DNA from: Marinococcus halophilus
GTDB lineage: Bacteria > Bacillota > Bacilli > Bacillales > Marinococcaceae
Reading direction: 5' to 3'
NCBI RefSeq assembly: GCF_002265875.1
Contig: NZ_NPFA01000003.1
Span: 62,001-126,000, forward strand
DNA length: 64,000 nt
Shown in pieces: positions 15,024-23,276 of the stretch. The translations under genes were made by a program, and so were the position numbers. The notes under the pieces were generated by a model that was not told the DNA's origin, did no database searches, and worked only from the letters and a program-made list of their open reading frames with translations. Each line of letters opens with the position of its first letter. The stretch's first letter is position 1.

Positions 15024-17135
15024 TTACTGTTCTTCGTCCGCGGATGCTTCATCGCCCTCTGCATTTTCTTCGCCTTCCGCATTCTCTTCTCCGTTTTCTT
15101 CTTCAGCGTCACCTTCACCACTGCCGGCCCCCGGGCGCTCTTCTTTAAGGTTTTCATAGGCCTGCATCGTATCGGCAGCAATGCTGTTGGCAATACCCGA
15201 TCGTCCGCCCTCATCACTTGAATAAGTATTAGGAACAACTACCGCAATCGCAATCTCCGGGTCTTCATACGGCCCGTAGGCAATAAAGGTCTGGTTGTTA
15301 ACATCTACTACTTCATTATCGCTTTCCCTGCGCACACTGCGCTCAGCCGTACCAGTTTTCCCGGCAACTTCCATATTTACATCGGTAAAATAGCTGTCCG
15401 CTGTGCCAAGCTCGGTGTTTACCACGTCATACATGCCCTCCTGGGCGATATCAAAGTATTCTTTGTCAATATTAACTTGGTTCAGCATGTTCGGTTCAAA
15501 CTGGTGGAGCACTGCTCCCATCTCGTCGGTATTACGGTTAGGTTCACGAATTTCTTTTACCAGGTGCGGCTCCATCCGTTTTCCGTCCGAAGCAATAGTC
15601 GCAGAATACTGCGCCAGCTGCAGCGGCGTGTACGTATCAAGCTGGCCGAAGGAGAAAAATAACAAGCTGCCTGGCACCTGTGTACCAGCATTTAAACCGG
15701 TAGCTTCTGATGGAAGATCGACACTTGTCTCCACCCCGAGGCCAAACTGGTGATAGTAGTCTCTCATCGTCGCATATGCTTCGTCCACTTTTTGATTGTT
15801 GAAACCATCGTTACTTCCATACTCGTAATCCATCAGCCGCATTGCAATTTCAGACATAAACACGTTGGAGGATTCTTGAATAGCACCGACAACATCTATC
15901 GTGCCGATTTCATGAGAAGAGCTGACTTTTCCCCCTGGACCGGGAAGGTCAATCGGCCTGTCGTTGATTTTCGTGTCTTCCGTAATGACTTCCTCCTGGA
16001 GACCAATCATACCTGTCGCGGGCTTGATCGTGGAACCCATCTCATACGTGTTCGTTATATTCCCGAGCTGATCATCGTAGCCATTTATGGCAAGTATCTC
16101 TCCAGTATTCGGGTCGATCGCAGTCACGTACGCCTGCTGATCGTTTGGAAATGAGCCCTCTGACTGCCCCATCTGATCGTCAATTATCGTCTGTACTTCC
16201 CGCTGCAGATCCATGTCAATCGATAGCACCAGGTCATTACCGCGGCTTCCGTTACTCGTTTCCTCTGCTTCATCGTCTTCACCACTGACGGTTCCTTTTT
16301 TGCCTCTCAGTGTATCTTCATAATGTTCTTCGAGAAAGCTCTGGCCTACTTCATCGGAACGCTGGTATCCTTTGGCCAGAAACTCAGACACCGTTTCTTG
16401 AGGAATCGATCCTACATTTCCATACAGACTTTGAAACGCCTTTGTGTACTGATAGTCGCGCCTGAAGTCTCTTGTTACATCCACGCCCTCCAGCTCATCG
16501 AGGCGGGCACTAATAGCAGTGGCTTCTCCCTCTGTTAAATCCCGTTTCACACGCTGCGGAGAGTCGTAGTAGCCAGAAATCATTTCACTCCAGATGGCCA
16601 CCACTTCCAGTTCTTCGTCACTGATGTCATTTAATTGTTCGTCTGTAATCCGGTCAAGCTGAACTTCATACGGATCTTTACCGTTTTCCATCAGCCGCTG
16701 CTCTTCTTTATCCGAAACGAGTTTATCCGCTTCATTTTCCCGTGTCAAAAGCCAGTAGTCCTGCAAATTTCTTTCGGGCATGCTATCGCGATCTGTTTCT
16801 TCTTCATCAAACTCAATCAGCTCAGCCAGCTCTTCAGCTGTCTGAATACGTTCGTCGTCCTCGTAGCTTCTCTGGTTCGTGTACGTTAATGTCAGAATAA
16901 GGTTGTTGCCCACCAGCTCTGTGCCATTTCGGTCGTACATGATCCCTCGCGGGGCATCGACGCGGCTTGCAGAAGTGGATGCTGTCTCATTTACGTCTTC
17001 TTCATATGTATCACCTTCAACGATCTGTACGTACCCAAGCCGCAAAATCAATATAGAAAATAATATAAAAACGGCGAAAAAAAGAACGTTCAGCCGAAAA
17101 GGAATGGTAGGTTTTTTATTTTTTCCAGAAGCCAC
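15024..17135 (-). CDS. pbpA: class B penicillin-binding protein (PBP2A, PbpA)
   Basis: This is a cell-wall transpeptidase for sidewall elongation, anchored by one N-terminal membrane span (VLFFAVFILFSILILRLGY). The 703-residue protein has a dimerisation domain after the span (RGIMYDRNG). The transpeptidase domain has SXXK STIK (about 368-371), SXN SSN (about 422-424) and KTG in AGKTGTAE (about 593-595). The last 35 or so residues are almost all Glu, Asp, Gly and Ala and should be disordered outside the cell. GTG at 17133-17135 has AGAGAGGG seven bases upstream; a TTG two codons earlier is possible. An extended -10 (TGCTATAAT, -10 at 17182-17187) is upstream. Confidence 0.94.
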   Translation of the reverse strand: MASGKNKKPTIPFRLNVLFFAVFILFSILILRLGYVQIVEGDTYEEDVNETASTSASRVDAPRGIMYDRNGTELVGNNLILTLTYTNQRSYEDDERIQTAEELAELIEFDEEETDRDSMPERNLQDYWLLTRENEADKLVSDKEEQRLMENGKDPYEVQLDRITDEQLNDISDEELEVVAIWSEMISGYYDSPQRVKRDLTEGEATAISARLDELEGVDVTRDFRRDYQYTKAFQSLYGNVGSIPQETVSEFLAKGYQRSDEVGQSFLEEHYEDTLRGKKGTVSGEDDEAEETSNGSRGNDLVLSIDMDLQREVQTIIDDQMGQSEGSFPNDQQAYVTAIDPNTGEILAINGYDDQLGNITNTYEMGSTIKPATGMIGLQEEVITEDTKINDRPIDLPGPGGKVSSSHEIGTIDVVGAIQESSNVFMSEIAMRLMDYEYGSNDGFNNQKVDEAYATMRDYYHQFGLGVETSVDLPSEATGLNAGTQVPGSLLFFSFGQLDTYTPLQLAQYSATIASDGKRMEPHLVKEIREPNRNTDEMGAVLHQFEPNMLNQVNIDKEYFDIAQEGMYDVVNTELGTADSYFTDVNMEVAGKTGTAERSVRRESDNEVVDVNNQTFIAYGPYEDPEIAIAVVVPNTYSSDEGGRSGIANSIAADTMQAYENLKEERPGAGSGEGDAEEENGEENAEGEENAEGDEASADEEQ

Positions 17136-17181
17136 ACGCAATCCCTCTCTTAATGTATATATGTTTGCTGATCACTTATTA

Positions 17182-17190
17182 ATTATAGCA
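17182..17190 (-). promoter_or_regulatory. extended -10 promoter of pbpA
   Basis: The minus strand reads TGCTATAAT, a TGn-extended -10 element, with only a weak -35 (TCGGCA) 17 bases upstream. It lies about 47 bases before the pbpA start. Confidence 0.55.
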
Positions 17191-17227
17191 CAGAAAGAGG
17201 CTGCTGCCGAACTTCTGCTTTCTGCCA

Positions 17228-17263
17228 AAACAAAAAATCCGCTCCCGAAAATGGGAACGGATT
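17228..17263 (-). terminator. terminator of sodA
   Basis: The minus strand reads AATCCGTTCCC, loop ATTTTC, GGGAGCGGATT, then a T-run. It begins about 11 bases after the sodA stop and separates sodA from pbpA. Confidence 0.85.
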
Positions 17264-17274
17264 CTGCAGAAATA

Positions 17275-17886
17275 TTATTTTGCTTCCTGATAATTCTTTT
17301 CAACTTCGTCCCAGTTCACAACATTCCAGAATGCTGCTACGTAATCCGGGCGACGGTTTTGATATTTCAGGTAATAAGCGTGCTCCCAAACGTCCAGGCC
17401 GAGAAGAGGAGTTTTCCCTTCCATAACTGGGGAGTCCTGGTTGAGCGTATCCATAAGTTCAAGCTCACCGTTGTTTAAGACGAGCCATGCCCAGCCGGAG
17501 CCAAAACGACCGGTAGCCGTTGCGCCGAATTCTTCTTTAAATTTGTCAAAGCTCCCCCACTTGCTCTTAATGGCATCTGCCACTTCGCCTGTTGGTTCTC
17601 CACCGCCGTTCGGGCTGAGAAGCTTCCAGAAAATGGAGTGGTTGGAATGGCCGCCGCCGTTGTTTCTTACTGCGGTACGGATATCTTCAGGTACAGCGTT
17701 CAAATCGCTGATCAGTTCATCAACGCTTTTGTTTTGAAGATCGCTGTGGTTTTCCAAGGCTGAATTTAATTTTGTTACATACGTGTTGTGGTGTTTATCG
17801 TGGTGAATGTTCATTGTCTGCTCATCGATATGAGGCTCTAATGCGTTTGGTGCATAAGGTAGATCTGGTAGTTGATGTGTACTCAT
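17275..17886 (-). CDS. sodA: superoxide dismutase (Mn/Fe type)
   Basis: The enzyme converts superoxide to oxygen and hydrogen peroxide. The 203-residue protein has the metal ligands of the family: His in [15 protein letters not shown], His in NHSIFWKLL, and Asp/His in the [18 protein letters not shown] signature. GSGWAWLV is also present. The Gly/Gln pattern leans towards manganese, but metal choice is not certain. ATG at 17884-17886 is favoured because AAGGAGGG lies ten bases upstream; an upstream in-frame ATG would add 13 unrelated residues. The 373 bases up to the tRNA-Ser (17887-18259) hold the sodA promoter region and the tRNA terminator, and no gene. Confidence 0.95.
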   Translation of the reverse strand: MSTHQLPDLPYAPNALEPHIDEQTMNIHHDKHHNTYVTKLNSALENHSDLQNKSVDELISDLNAVPEDIRTAVRNNGGGHSNHSIFWKLLSPNGGGEPTGEVADAIKSKWGSFDKFKEEFGATATGRFGSGWAWLVLNNGELELMDTLNQDSPVMEGKTPLLGLDVWEHAYYLKYQNRRPDYVAAFWNVVNWDEVEKNYQEAK

Positions 17887-18174
17887 ACAAAATGCCCTCC
17901 TTGAAAGTTCTGGTGATTTGTACAAAGTGACTATGCAATAATTTAGTATACAAAATTACACTTAGTCTACTTTCACTTTACCAAAACAATACTTATTTTT
18001 CAAATCAGCTTTCTGGCTAATTCAAACTAGAAAGCCTGCCACGATTGATTATTCCCTTTTGCTTTTTCTTTAAACATAAAAAATTCGGCAGTGTTTGCTG
18101 AAAACCAGAAAATCAAAAGCTTAAAAATGTCTGCATACACGATCGTCCCTTTTCCGGACCAACCTGGCTTTCAA

Positions 18175-18208
18175 ACAAAAAAACTTCCCCGGCTTTGCCG
18201 AAAAAGTT
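18175..18208 (-). terminator. terminator of the tRNA operon
   Basis: The minus strand forms a 12-bp stem (AACTTTTTCGGC with GCCGGGGAAGTT, three G-U pairs, loop AAA) followed by seven T residues. It lies about 50 bases after the tRNA-Ser. Confidence 0.85.
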
Positions 18209-18259
18209 TAGTGGATGTCTATATTAAATCCGTTTGTGTTTACAATCATAGTTTAATAA

Positions 18260-18352
18260 TGGCGGAGGAAGAGGGATTCGAACCCTCGCGAGCCGTAAAG
18301 CTCCTAACGGTTTTCGAGACCGTCCCCTTCAGCCGTACTTGGGTATTCCTCC
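18260..18352 (-). tRNA. tRNA-Ser (CGA)
   Basis: This is a class II tRNA with a long variable arm. Acceptor GGAGGAA pairs with TTCCTCC, the discriminator is G and CCA is encoded. The anticodon loop CTCGAAA lies between ACGGT and ACCGT, giving anticodon CGA (reads UCG). The T-arm is GAGGGTTCGAATCCCTC. It is last in the operon. Confidence 0.95.
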
Positions 18353-18381
18353 ATGAGAATATTCATCCACTGTTTTTAAAG

Positions 18382-18458
18382 TGGTGGACCCTGTAGGACT
18401 CGAACCTACGACCGGACGGTTATGAGCCGTCTGCTCTAACCAACTGAGCTAAGGGTCC
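18382..18458 (-). tRNA. tRNA-Ile2 (CAT, lysidine type)
   Basis: Acceptor GGACCCT pairs with AGGGTCC, and CCA is encoded. The anticodon loop CTCATAA sits on a GACGG/CCGTC stem. The body resembles the minor isoleucine tRNA whose CAU anticodon is modified to lysidine by TilS and reads AUA. It differs clearly from the elongator Met tRNA in the same operon. A naive call by anticodon alone would label it Met. Confidence 0.8.
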
Positions 18459-18482
18459 CTAAGAGTATTCCAGAGAAAAAAA

Positions 18483-18559
18483 TGGGGCGGTTGATGGGAA
18501 TTGAACCCACGAATGCCGGAACCACAATCCGGTGCGTTAACCACTTCGCCACAACCGCC
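18483..18559 (-). tRNA. tRNA-His (GTG)
   Basis: An eight-base acceptor pairing (GGCGGTTG with CAACCGCC) shows the extra G at position -1 typical of tRNA-His. The anticodon loop TTGTGGT gives GTG. CCA is encoded. Confidence 0.95.
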
Positions 18560-18579
18560 GTATGCTTATGTAAATGTAT

Positions 18580-18656
18580 TGGTAGCGGCGGAGGGGATCG
18601 AACCCCCGACCTCACGGGTATGAACCGTACGCTCTAGCCAGCTGAGCTACGCCGCC
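18580..18656 (-). tRNA. elongator tRNA-Met (CAT)
   Basis: Starts GGCGGCGTAGCTCAGCTGG, anticodon loop TTCATAC, T-arm GGGGGTTCGATCCCC, CCA encoded. The body matches the Bacillus elongator methionine tRNA and lacks the initiator's features (mismatched first pair of C-A type, GGG/CCC anticodon stem). Confidence 0.93.
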
Positions 18657-18657
18657 A

Positions 18658-18732
18658 TGGCTCCGCAGGCAGGATTCGAACCTGCGACCAATCGGTTAAC
18701 AGCCGATTGCTCTACCACTGAGCTACTGCGGA
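18658..18732 (-). tRNA. tRNA-Asn (GTT)
   Basis: Acceptor TCCGCAG pairs with CTGCGGA, and the discriminator is G with encoded CCA. The anticodon loop CTGTTAA lies on AATCGG/CCGATT, giving GTT. It is first in the operon and sits about 30 bases after the promoter. Confidence 0.95.
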
Positions 18733-18763
18733 ATGTGTTACTGCCGTTTTTACGACAGTAATT

Positions 18764-18792
18764 ACTATATCATTTCCCTTAAAAAGCGTCAA
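18764..18792 (-). promoter_or_regulatory. promoter of the tRNA operon
   Basis: TTGACG (18787-18792), a 17-base spacer and TATAGT (18764-18769) on the minus strand. It lies in the gap after the DUF456 gene and points into tRNA-Asn. A small hairpin without T-run (18738-18761) lies in the leader. Confidence 0.7.
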
Positions 18793-18809
18793 ACAGATTT
18801 TCGCACTTT

Positions 18810-19292
18810 TTAAACAAGAATTATTATAATATAAATAGCGTTCACTAGCAATATACCGCCCTTTACAATAACACTTGCGATAAATCCCCCAACAGAGCCA
18901 ACGCCAATTTTGCCAAGCTGTTTCCACGACTTCTGGCCCCCAATTAATTCTCCGATGACAGCTCCGGCAAGTGCGCCAATCAGAATACCAGCAACCGGAA
19001 TAATAAACGGCCCGACGACCAGGCCGATCAGGCTTCCCCAAATGCCGTACTTCGTTCCCCCGCTTCGCTGGATACCATAATAGTTAGCGACGTAATCAAT
19101 GGCAAACAACAGCACGGCGATCACTGCCTGGATAATCCAGTATGCAATGCCAATGTCTGTGAACCCGTACCCGAGTGCAAACAAAAGAGCAGCAGCTGCA
19201 TGAAATATCCCGCCCGGGAGAATCGGGTAAATAACTGCCACAAGCGCCAGCACGTAGCAGGCGAACCCAAGCAAATACCAGATAATTTCCAT
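18810..19292 (-). CDS. DUF456 family membrane protein (YqgC-like)
   Basis: This 160-residue, very hydrophobic protein has about five membrane segments. The GXXXG-rich pattern GALAGAVIGELIGGQ, followed by WKQLGKIGVGSVGGFIAS, is typical of the DUF456 family, whose function is unknown. ATG at 19290-19292 is preceded by AAGGAGG. In B. subtilis a DUF456 gene (yqgC) also neighbours sodA. It is probably a single-gene unit between the tRNAs and the Na/Pi symporter. Confidence 0.82.
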   Translation of the reverse strand: MEIIWYLLGFACYVLALVAVIYPILPGGIFHAAAALLFALGYGFTDIGIAYWIIQAVIAVLLFAIDYVANYYGIQRSGGTKYGIWGSLIGLVVGPFIIPVAGILIGALAGAVIGELIGGQKSWKQLGKIGVGSVGGFIASVIVKGGILLVNAIYIIIILV

Positions 19293-19352
19293 AGTTTCCT
19301 CCTTATACAGATATACTTTGTTCTATAGTCTTAGTCCCCTTTGGACCAGCCA

Positions 19353-19382
19353 CAAAAAAGAAGGAGGTGTCCTCCCTCCTTC
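19353..19382 (-). terminator. terminator of the Na/Pi symporter gene
   Basis: The minus strand reads GAAGGAGG, loop GAGGACA, CCTCCTTC and TTTTTTG. It starts a few bases after the stop codon of the symporter gene. Confidence 0.8.
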
Positions 19383-19387
19383 TCTTC

Positions 19388-21019
19388 TTATGAAACTTCC
19401 CGATCATCTAGTACTGTTTCGGCTATATTCACCGAATGGTCGCCGATACGTTCGAGATTACTGATCATATCGACAAATACAATACCGGCAGACCCGGAAC
19501 AGCGCCCCTCATTCAAACGGAGAATGTGTTTTTTACGCAGCTTCCGTTCCATCTTATCGATGTCTTCTTCCTGTTTTGCCACCTGCTGGGCAATTTCATA
19601 GTCATCCTTTTCAAGCGCTTCAACGGCGCGGGTGAATGTGCTGATCGTCAGTGTGAACATTTCATGTAAATCTTTATATGCTTCCTCTGAAAGCGTCACT
19701 TTATTGGACAGCTGATAGTCGACAAGCTCCATGACGTTTTCCATATGGTCGCCCACCCGCTCGATGTCGCGGACAGTATCCATTACGACAGAGTGTTTGC
19801 GCGAATTTTCTTTAGACAAAGACCGGGCGGAAATGCCGATCAAATATTCCGTAATGTCTTTATCAAGGTTATTGATCGCTTCTTCATACCGAACAATCTT
19901 CTCGGCGTCCTTTTTGTTTTTCGTATCCAGATAGCTTTCGCTTTTCTTGAGACCTCTTCCAGCGTAATCTGCCATTCGGAGCGTTTCAAGCTTCGCCTGG
20001 TCTAAAGCAATCGCCGGGGATTGATAAATAAAGCTCGGATCCAAGTGTTTCGGTTTGTATTCAATTTCTTCATCGCTTCCAGGAACCAGCTTGGTAACGA
20101 TGTACGCCAAAACGCCCACAAAAGGCAGCTGGATAATCATGTTTGAAATGTTAAAAATTCCGTGGGCGAACGCAATCGTCATTGGCTCATTTAAGTTAAG
20201 TGCTTCCTGCAGGTAGCTGATAAATGCTGTATACGGCACAAGCAGGATGAGTACAATTGTTGCACCGATCAGGTTAAAGATGACGTGGGTCAACGCAGTA
20301 CGCTTTGCTGCCACGGAAGCGCCGATAGCTGCTATGACCGCTGTAACAGTCGTACCTATATTGTCGCCAAAAAGTATTGGAAGCGCAGCATCCAGCGATA
20401 TTGCATTTTGCGTGTACAATTCCTGAAGAAGGCCAATGGTCGCCGAAGAGCTCTGCAGCCCGACGGTAAAGATGACCCCTACCAGCAACCCTAAAAGCGG
20501 GTTATTACTCATGCTTATCGTTAAATCGTTAAACGCCGGCAGTTCTTCAAGCGGTGCTACTCCGTCCCCCATAAGTGAGAGCCCAAAGAACAGGGCCCCA
20601 AAGCCGAAAAAAGTTTGTCCTATGTTGTTTATTTTTTTGTTTTTAAAGAAAAAGATCAGTACTGTACCAATAAATATAATTGGAAGAGCGTATTCTTCGA
20701 GTTTGATCCCAATAATAAACGCCGTCACCGTTGTCCCGACGTTTGCCCCCATAATAACGCCAATCGCCTGGCGCAGCGTCATAAAGCCGGCGCTTACAAG
20801 GCCGACTGTAAGTACTGTAGTTCCTGAACTTGATTGAATAAGTATAGTTACGATAATACCGACCAGCACGCCCATAAACGGGTTGGAGGTGAATTTATCC
20901 AGAAGGTCCCGAAGCCTGTCACCGGCAATCTTCTGCAGACCATCCCCCATGTATTTAATTCCAAACAGGAATATCCCCAAACCACCAAAAAAAGTAAACA
21001 AAATCGTTTGAATATCCAA
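19388..21019 (-). CDS. Na+/phosphate symporter family protein with PhoU-like tail
   Basis: This 543-residue NptA/YjbB-type protein is predicted to move phosphate with sodium. The first 310 or so residues hold two inverted Na/Pi-cotransport repeats, each with a QSSS motif (LIQSSSGTT and LQSSSATIG) and GANVGTT / GDNIGTT. The last 200 residues form a PhoU-like helical domain (DIERVGDHMENVMEL, NLERIGDHSVNIAE). A TTG start (21017-21019) is preceded by AAGGAGATG. Direct repeats resembling a Pho box lie upstream, fitting control by phosphate starvation. Direction of flux (uptake or efflux) cannot be told. Confidence 0.88.
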   Translation of the reverse strand: MDIQTILFTFFGGLGIFLFGIKYMGDGLQKIAGDRLRDLLDKFTSNPFMGVLVGIIVTILIQSSSGTTVLTVGLVSAGFMTLRQAIGVIMGANVGTTVTAFIIGIKLEEYALPIIFIGTVLIFFFKNKKINNIGQTFFGFGALFFGLSLMGDGVAPLEELPAFNDLTISMSNNPLLGLLVGVIFTVGLQSSSATIGLLQELYTQNAISLDAALPILFGDNIGTTVTAVIAAIGASVAAKRTALTHVIFNLIGATIVLILLVPYTAFISYLQEALNLNEPMTIAFAHGIFNISNMIIQLPFVGVLAYIVTKLVPGSDEEIEYKPKHLDPSFIYQSPAIALDQAKLETLRMADYAGRGLKKSESYLDTKNKKDAEKIVRYEEAINNLDKDITEYLIGISARSLSKENSRKHSVVMDTVRDIERVGDHMENVMELVDYQLSNKVTLSEEAYKDLHEMFTLTISTFTRAVEALEKDDYEIAQQVAKQEEDIDKMERKLRKKHILRLNEGRCSGSAGIVFVDMISNLERIGDHSVNIAETVLDDREVS

Positions 21020-21079
21020 ACTCTACATCTCCTTAGTCGCTTTATGAATTTTGGCAGTTTTTTGCCGCGCCCAGTCTAT

Positions 21080-21107
21080 TTTTAAAGTAATTTAAATGGT
21101 TTGTAAA
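21080..21107 (-). promoter_or_regulatory. Pho-box-like direct repeats before the Na/Pi symporter gene
   Basis: Minus strand, three hexamers at exact 11-base spacing: TTTACA (21102-21107), TTTAAA (21091-21096) and TTAAAA (21080-21085), compared with the PhoP consensus TT(A/T)ACA repeated every 11 bases. They lie about 60-90 bases before the TTG start. The region is AT-rich, so chance matches are possible. Confidence 0.4.
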
Positions 21108-21154
21108 GGAAATATTACTTTTTTCCAAAGTTATTTAACTTTTGTTTTTATGCC

Positions 21155-21188
21155 GTAAAAAAAGAGCAAGCCAAAGCCTCCTCTTTTT
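21155..21188 (-). terminator. terminator after the short NfeD gene
   Basis: An imperfect minus-strand hairpin (AAGAGGAGGC, loop TTTG, GCTTGCTCTT) is followed by a T-run about 30 bases after the stop codon. Confidence 0.6.
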
Positions 21189-21216
21189 TCATCTACAACC
21201 TTTTATTATATGGAAA

Positions 21217-21864
21217 TTATTGTTCTTTTACTGCGGAATCGAGACGCTTCACCCGGATGCGTGTACCGTCCACAGAGGTTACCTCAATTTCTTCGTTGGC
21301 ATTCAGCCACTGATCGCCGCTTGTCGCACTGTAACGTTCTCCCTCAATATCAATCGTCCCAGTCGGACGGAAAGGAGTAACGGTAGTCCCCGTTTTACCG
21401 ACCAGCCCTCCGTACGTCTGGTTAATCGAATTGTAGCCCAGATCGCTCGTTAAACTATCCTTAAGCATCAGCTTCGACCACAGATCCCGGCGCGGAAAAA
21501 CCTTCAGGAAAAACATAGCTGCCATCGCTCCTGCCAGGAATCCGAAAATAACGAGTACGCCGTAAATAATGGTAGGAGTCGGTACTGCAATAGATACCCC
21601 CATCAGCAGAAGTCCTACAATAGAGACAGTGCCATCTCCGATAAGCTTGCCGTCAAGCAGAATCAGACCAAGCCCCGCTGCATACAGCACCAGCACCCAA
21701 ATGCCGGCTGCCCCTTCAAGATGATAAGAAAAGAATAAGACCATAAAGGCTGTGCCCAGAATAAAAAATAAGCTTTTGGACTTAACCAGAAATTCGGAGA
21801 TTAAAAACATCGTTCCAAGGAAAACGACAATAAATCCTACACTCGGGTTCGCTAACCATTCCAT
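21217..21864 (-). CDS. short NfeD-family membrane protein
   Basis: A 215-residue protein with four or five membrane segments and a C-terminal OB-fold NfeD domain (LVGKTGTTVTPFRPTGTIDIEGERY). Its C-terminal domain clearly resembles that of the longer NfeD at 51160-52515 ([23 protein letters not shown]), but it lacks the ClpP-like protease domain. NfeD proteins work with flotillins, yet no flotillin gene is adjacent here. ATG at 21862-21864 is preceded by GGAAGGGAG. A sigma-W-type promoter lies upstream. It probably partners the distant FloA or another flotillin. Confidence 0.82.
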   Translation of the reverse strand: MEWLANPSVGFIVVFLGTMFLISEFLVKSKSLFFILGTAFMVLFFSYHLEGAAGIWVLVLYAAGLGLILLDGKLIGDGTVSIVGLLLMGVSIAVPTPTIIYGVLVIFGFLAGAMAAMFFLKVFPRRDLWSKLMLKDSLTSDLGYNSINQTYGGLVGKTGTTVTPFRPTGTIDIEGERYSATSGDQWLNANEEIEVTSVDGTRIRVKRLDSAVKEQ

Positions 21865-21937
21865 CGTATATACTCCCTTCCACAAAGCTTTTATATTGCC
21901 TACTCTATTCGTTTCATAAGCGCTTGATAATCATATA

Positions 21938-21964
21938 TACGCGTAAGCAGCCAGTATCGTTTCA
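21938..21964 (-). promoter_or_regulatory. sigma-W-type promoter of the short nfeD gene
   Basis: TGAAAC (21959-21964), 17 bases, CGTA (21938-21941) on the minus strand. This fits the sigma-W consensus (TGAAAC, 16-17 bases, CGTA) and is placed about 75 bases before the start codon. Confidence 0.6.
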
Positions 21965-22020
21965 CATATATTGTAACTCTTCCGTCTGCCAGTTGTCAGC
22001 TGAAAGCGTCTTCTTTCCAT

Positions 22021-22046
22021 AAAAAAAGAGACCCTAGCGGCCTCTT
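22021..22046 (-). terminator. terminator of the DUF1002 gene
   Basis: Minus-strand stem AAGAGGCC, loop GCTA, GGGTCTCTT, then a T-run, about 20 bases after the stop codon. Confidence 0.75.
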
Positions 22047-22061
22047 CTCTTTTATCCAATA

Positions 22062-22961
22062 TTATGCCGATTCCCCGGAATCGCTGTTGAACCATCCCTG
22101 GACGGAATCAAGCATTTGTTCGAGGAAAGCGACAATGCGTGAAAGGAAGTTCTGCGTGTCCTCGCTGTTCATAAAGCTGTCAATATTTTCGGTAGCCTTA
22201 TTCAGCTGGTTTTCCATCTGTGACCAGTCGATATTTAAGTTCTGCATCCGGTCGAATAAGGAAACAAGCTCATCTTGCTGCTGTTCGCTCAGCTCAATAT
22301 TCATATCACTGGAAACATTCTGTACGATAATCCGGATGTCTTCCGTATTATTAATCTCAGTGTTATTAATCTCCTGCTTGATTTCTGTGATCAGTGTTGT
22401 TGCTTCTTCTTTGCCGATGTCTTCGCCAAGCTCAGATGTTTTGGCAATCTCTTCATTTGCCACCTGTTTTTGATCCTCAGATATGCTGACATTGTTCTGC
22501 TGTTCGTAGGCTTTTAAAATTCCTGTCAGCGCGGCCGTGCCGGATACATTAAACGGGGCTGTTACGTAAACCTCTGCATCCTCCACTCCTGCTGTGGCAA
22601 GCGCGTTGGCATACATCCCTTCTGTAACAGTATCTATTTTATTCGTTTCAATATCAATGCCTTCACCGTCTTCAGCCGCAGTAATCTTTGCAGAAGATAA
22701 TGCCCGCGAGCCAATTTCGGAACTGCTTAAATAATCCCCAAGATACTGATACTCTTCTTCATTTGTAACTTCAACCACCGGGACTTCCCCTTCGGTTACC
22801 TCCATCTCTTCGAGCAGAGAACTTCTTTGTTCCGAGGAAAGGTCCTGGCCGAGTGTCACTGTTACATCTCCTGTCGCTGCGTCCGCTGACACCTGCTGGC
22901 TTACCCCGAGAGCCCCTAACGTAACTACCCCGGCTGCTAATGTCTGTTGCCACCACTTCAT
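22062..22961 (-). CDS. DUF1002 secreted protein (YpuA-like)
   Basis: A 299-residue exported protein of unknown function. An N-terminal signal peptide (WWQQTLAAGVVTLGALG, likely cut after VSA) is followed by an acidic DUF1002 domain with VTVTLGQDLSSEQR and YVTAPFNVSGTAALTGILKA. The C-terminal 80 residues are helical and acidic and may form a coiled coil. A five-residue direct repeat, EINNT EINNT, occurs near residue 200. ATG at 22959-22961 has AAGGAGAG upstream. No gene for a partner is adjacent. Confidence 0.82.
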   Translation of the reverse strand: MKWWQQTLAAGVVTLGALGVSQQVSADAATGDVTVTLGQDLSSEQRSSLLEEMEVTEGEVPVVEVTNEEEYQYLGDYLSSSEIGSRALSSAKITAAEDGEGIDIETNKIDTVTEGMYANALATAGVEDAEVYVTAPFNVSGTAALTGILKAYEQQNNVSISEDQKQVANEEIAKTSELGEDIGKEEATTLITEIKQEINNTEINNTEDIRIIVQNVSSDMNIELSEQQQDELVSLFDRMQNLNIDWSQMENQLNKATENIDSFMNSEDTQNFLSRIVAFLEQMLDSVQGWFNSDSGESA

Positions 22962-23156
22962 TATAATCAGCTCTCCTTCTTATGCCCTTTCATTTCCAAA
23001 TCATATGCTTTTTTGACCAATATATTTATATTCGTCGCATCTATAGTCGTAAGCTTTGCAAAAAAGTTACACTACCCGCACGCTTTCGTTAGTTTCTCAT
23101 CATTTTACAAAATGCCGGCGCAGTGCATTTCATTTCACTGCGTTAGAAGCAACTGC

Positions 23157-23186
23157 TTGCCAAGAGCACACGCCCACTGATACAAT
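23157..23186 (+). promoter_or_regulatory. candidate promoter of ispG
   Basis: TTGCCA (23157-23162), 18-base spacer, TACAAT (23181-23186), about 90 bases before ispG. The rest of the 315-base gap between the DUF1002 gene and ispG (22962-23276) shows nothing I can name. Confidence 0.45.
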
Positions 23187-23276
23187 TACGTTGTGTTATA
23201 GACCACTGTCAACTATTGTTGTTGCACTAGAAGAAGCACGAAATAAATTCACCAATATAAAGGGGCGAATGGATAC

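Noticed and set aside
18738-18761. Small hairpin upstream of tRNA-Asn as a terminator of the DUF456 gene
   Set aside because: It has no T-run and lies downstream of the tRNA promoter, so it is more likely part of the tRNA leader.
22350-22390. Tandem repeat in the DUF1002 gene as a possible repeat array
   Set aside because: Only two copies of about 15 bases (EINNT twice), all within the coding frame; too small to be an array.
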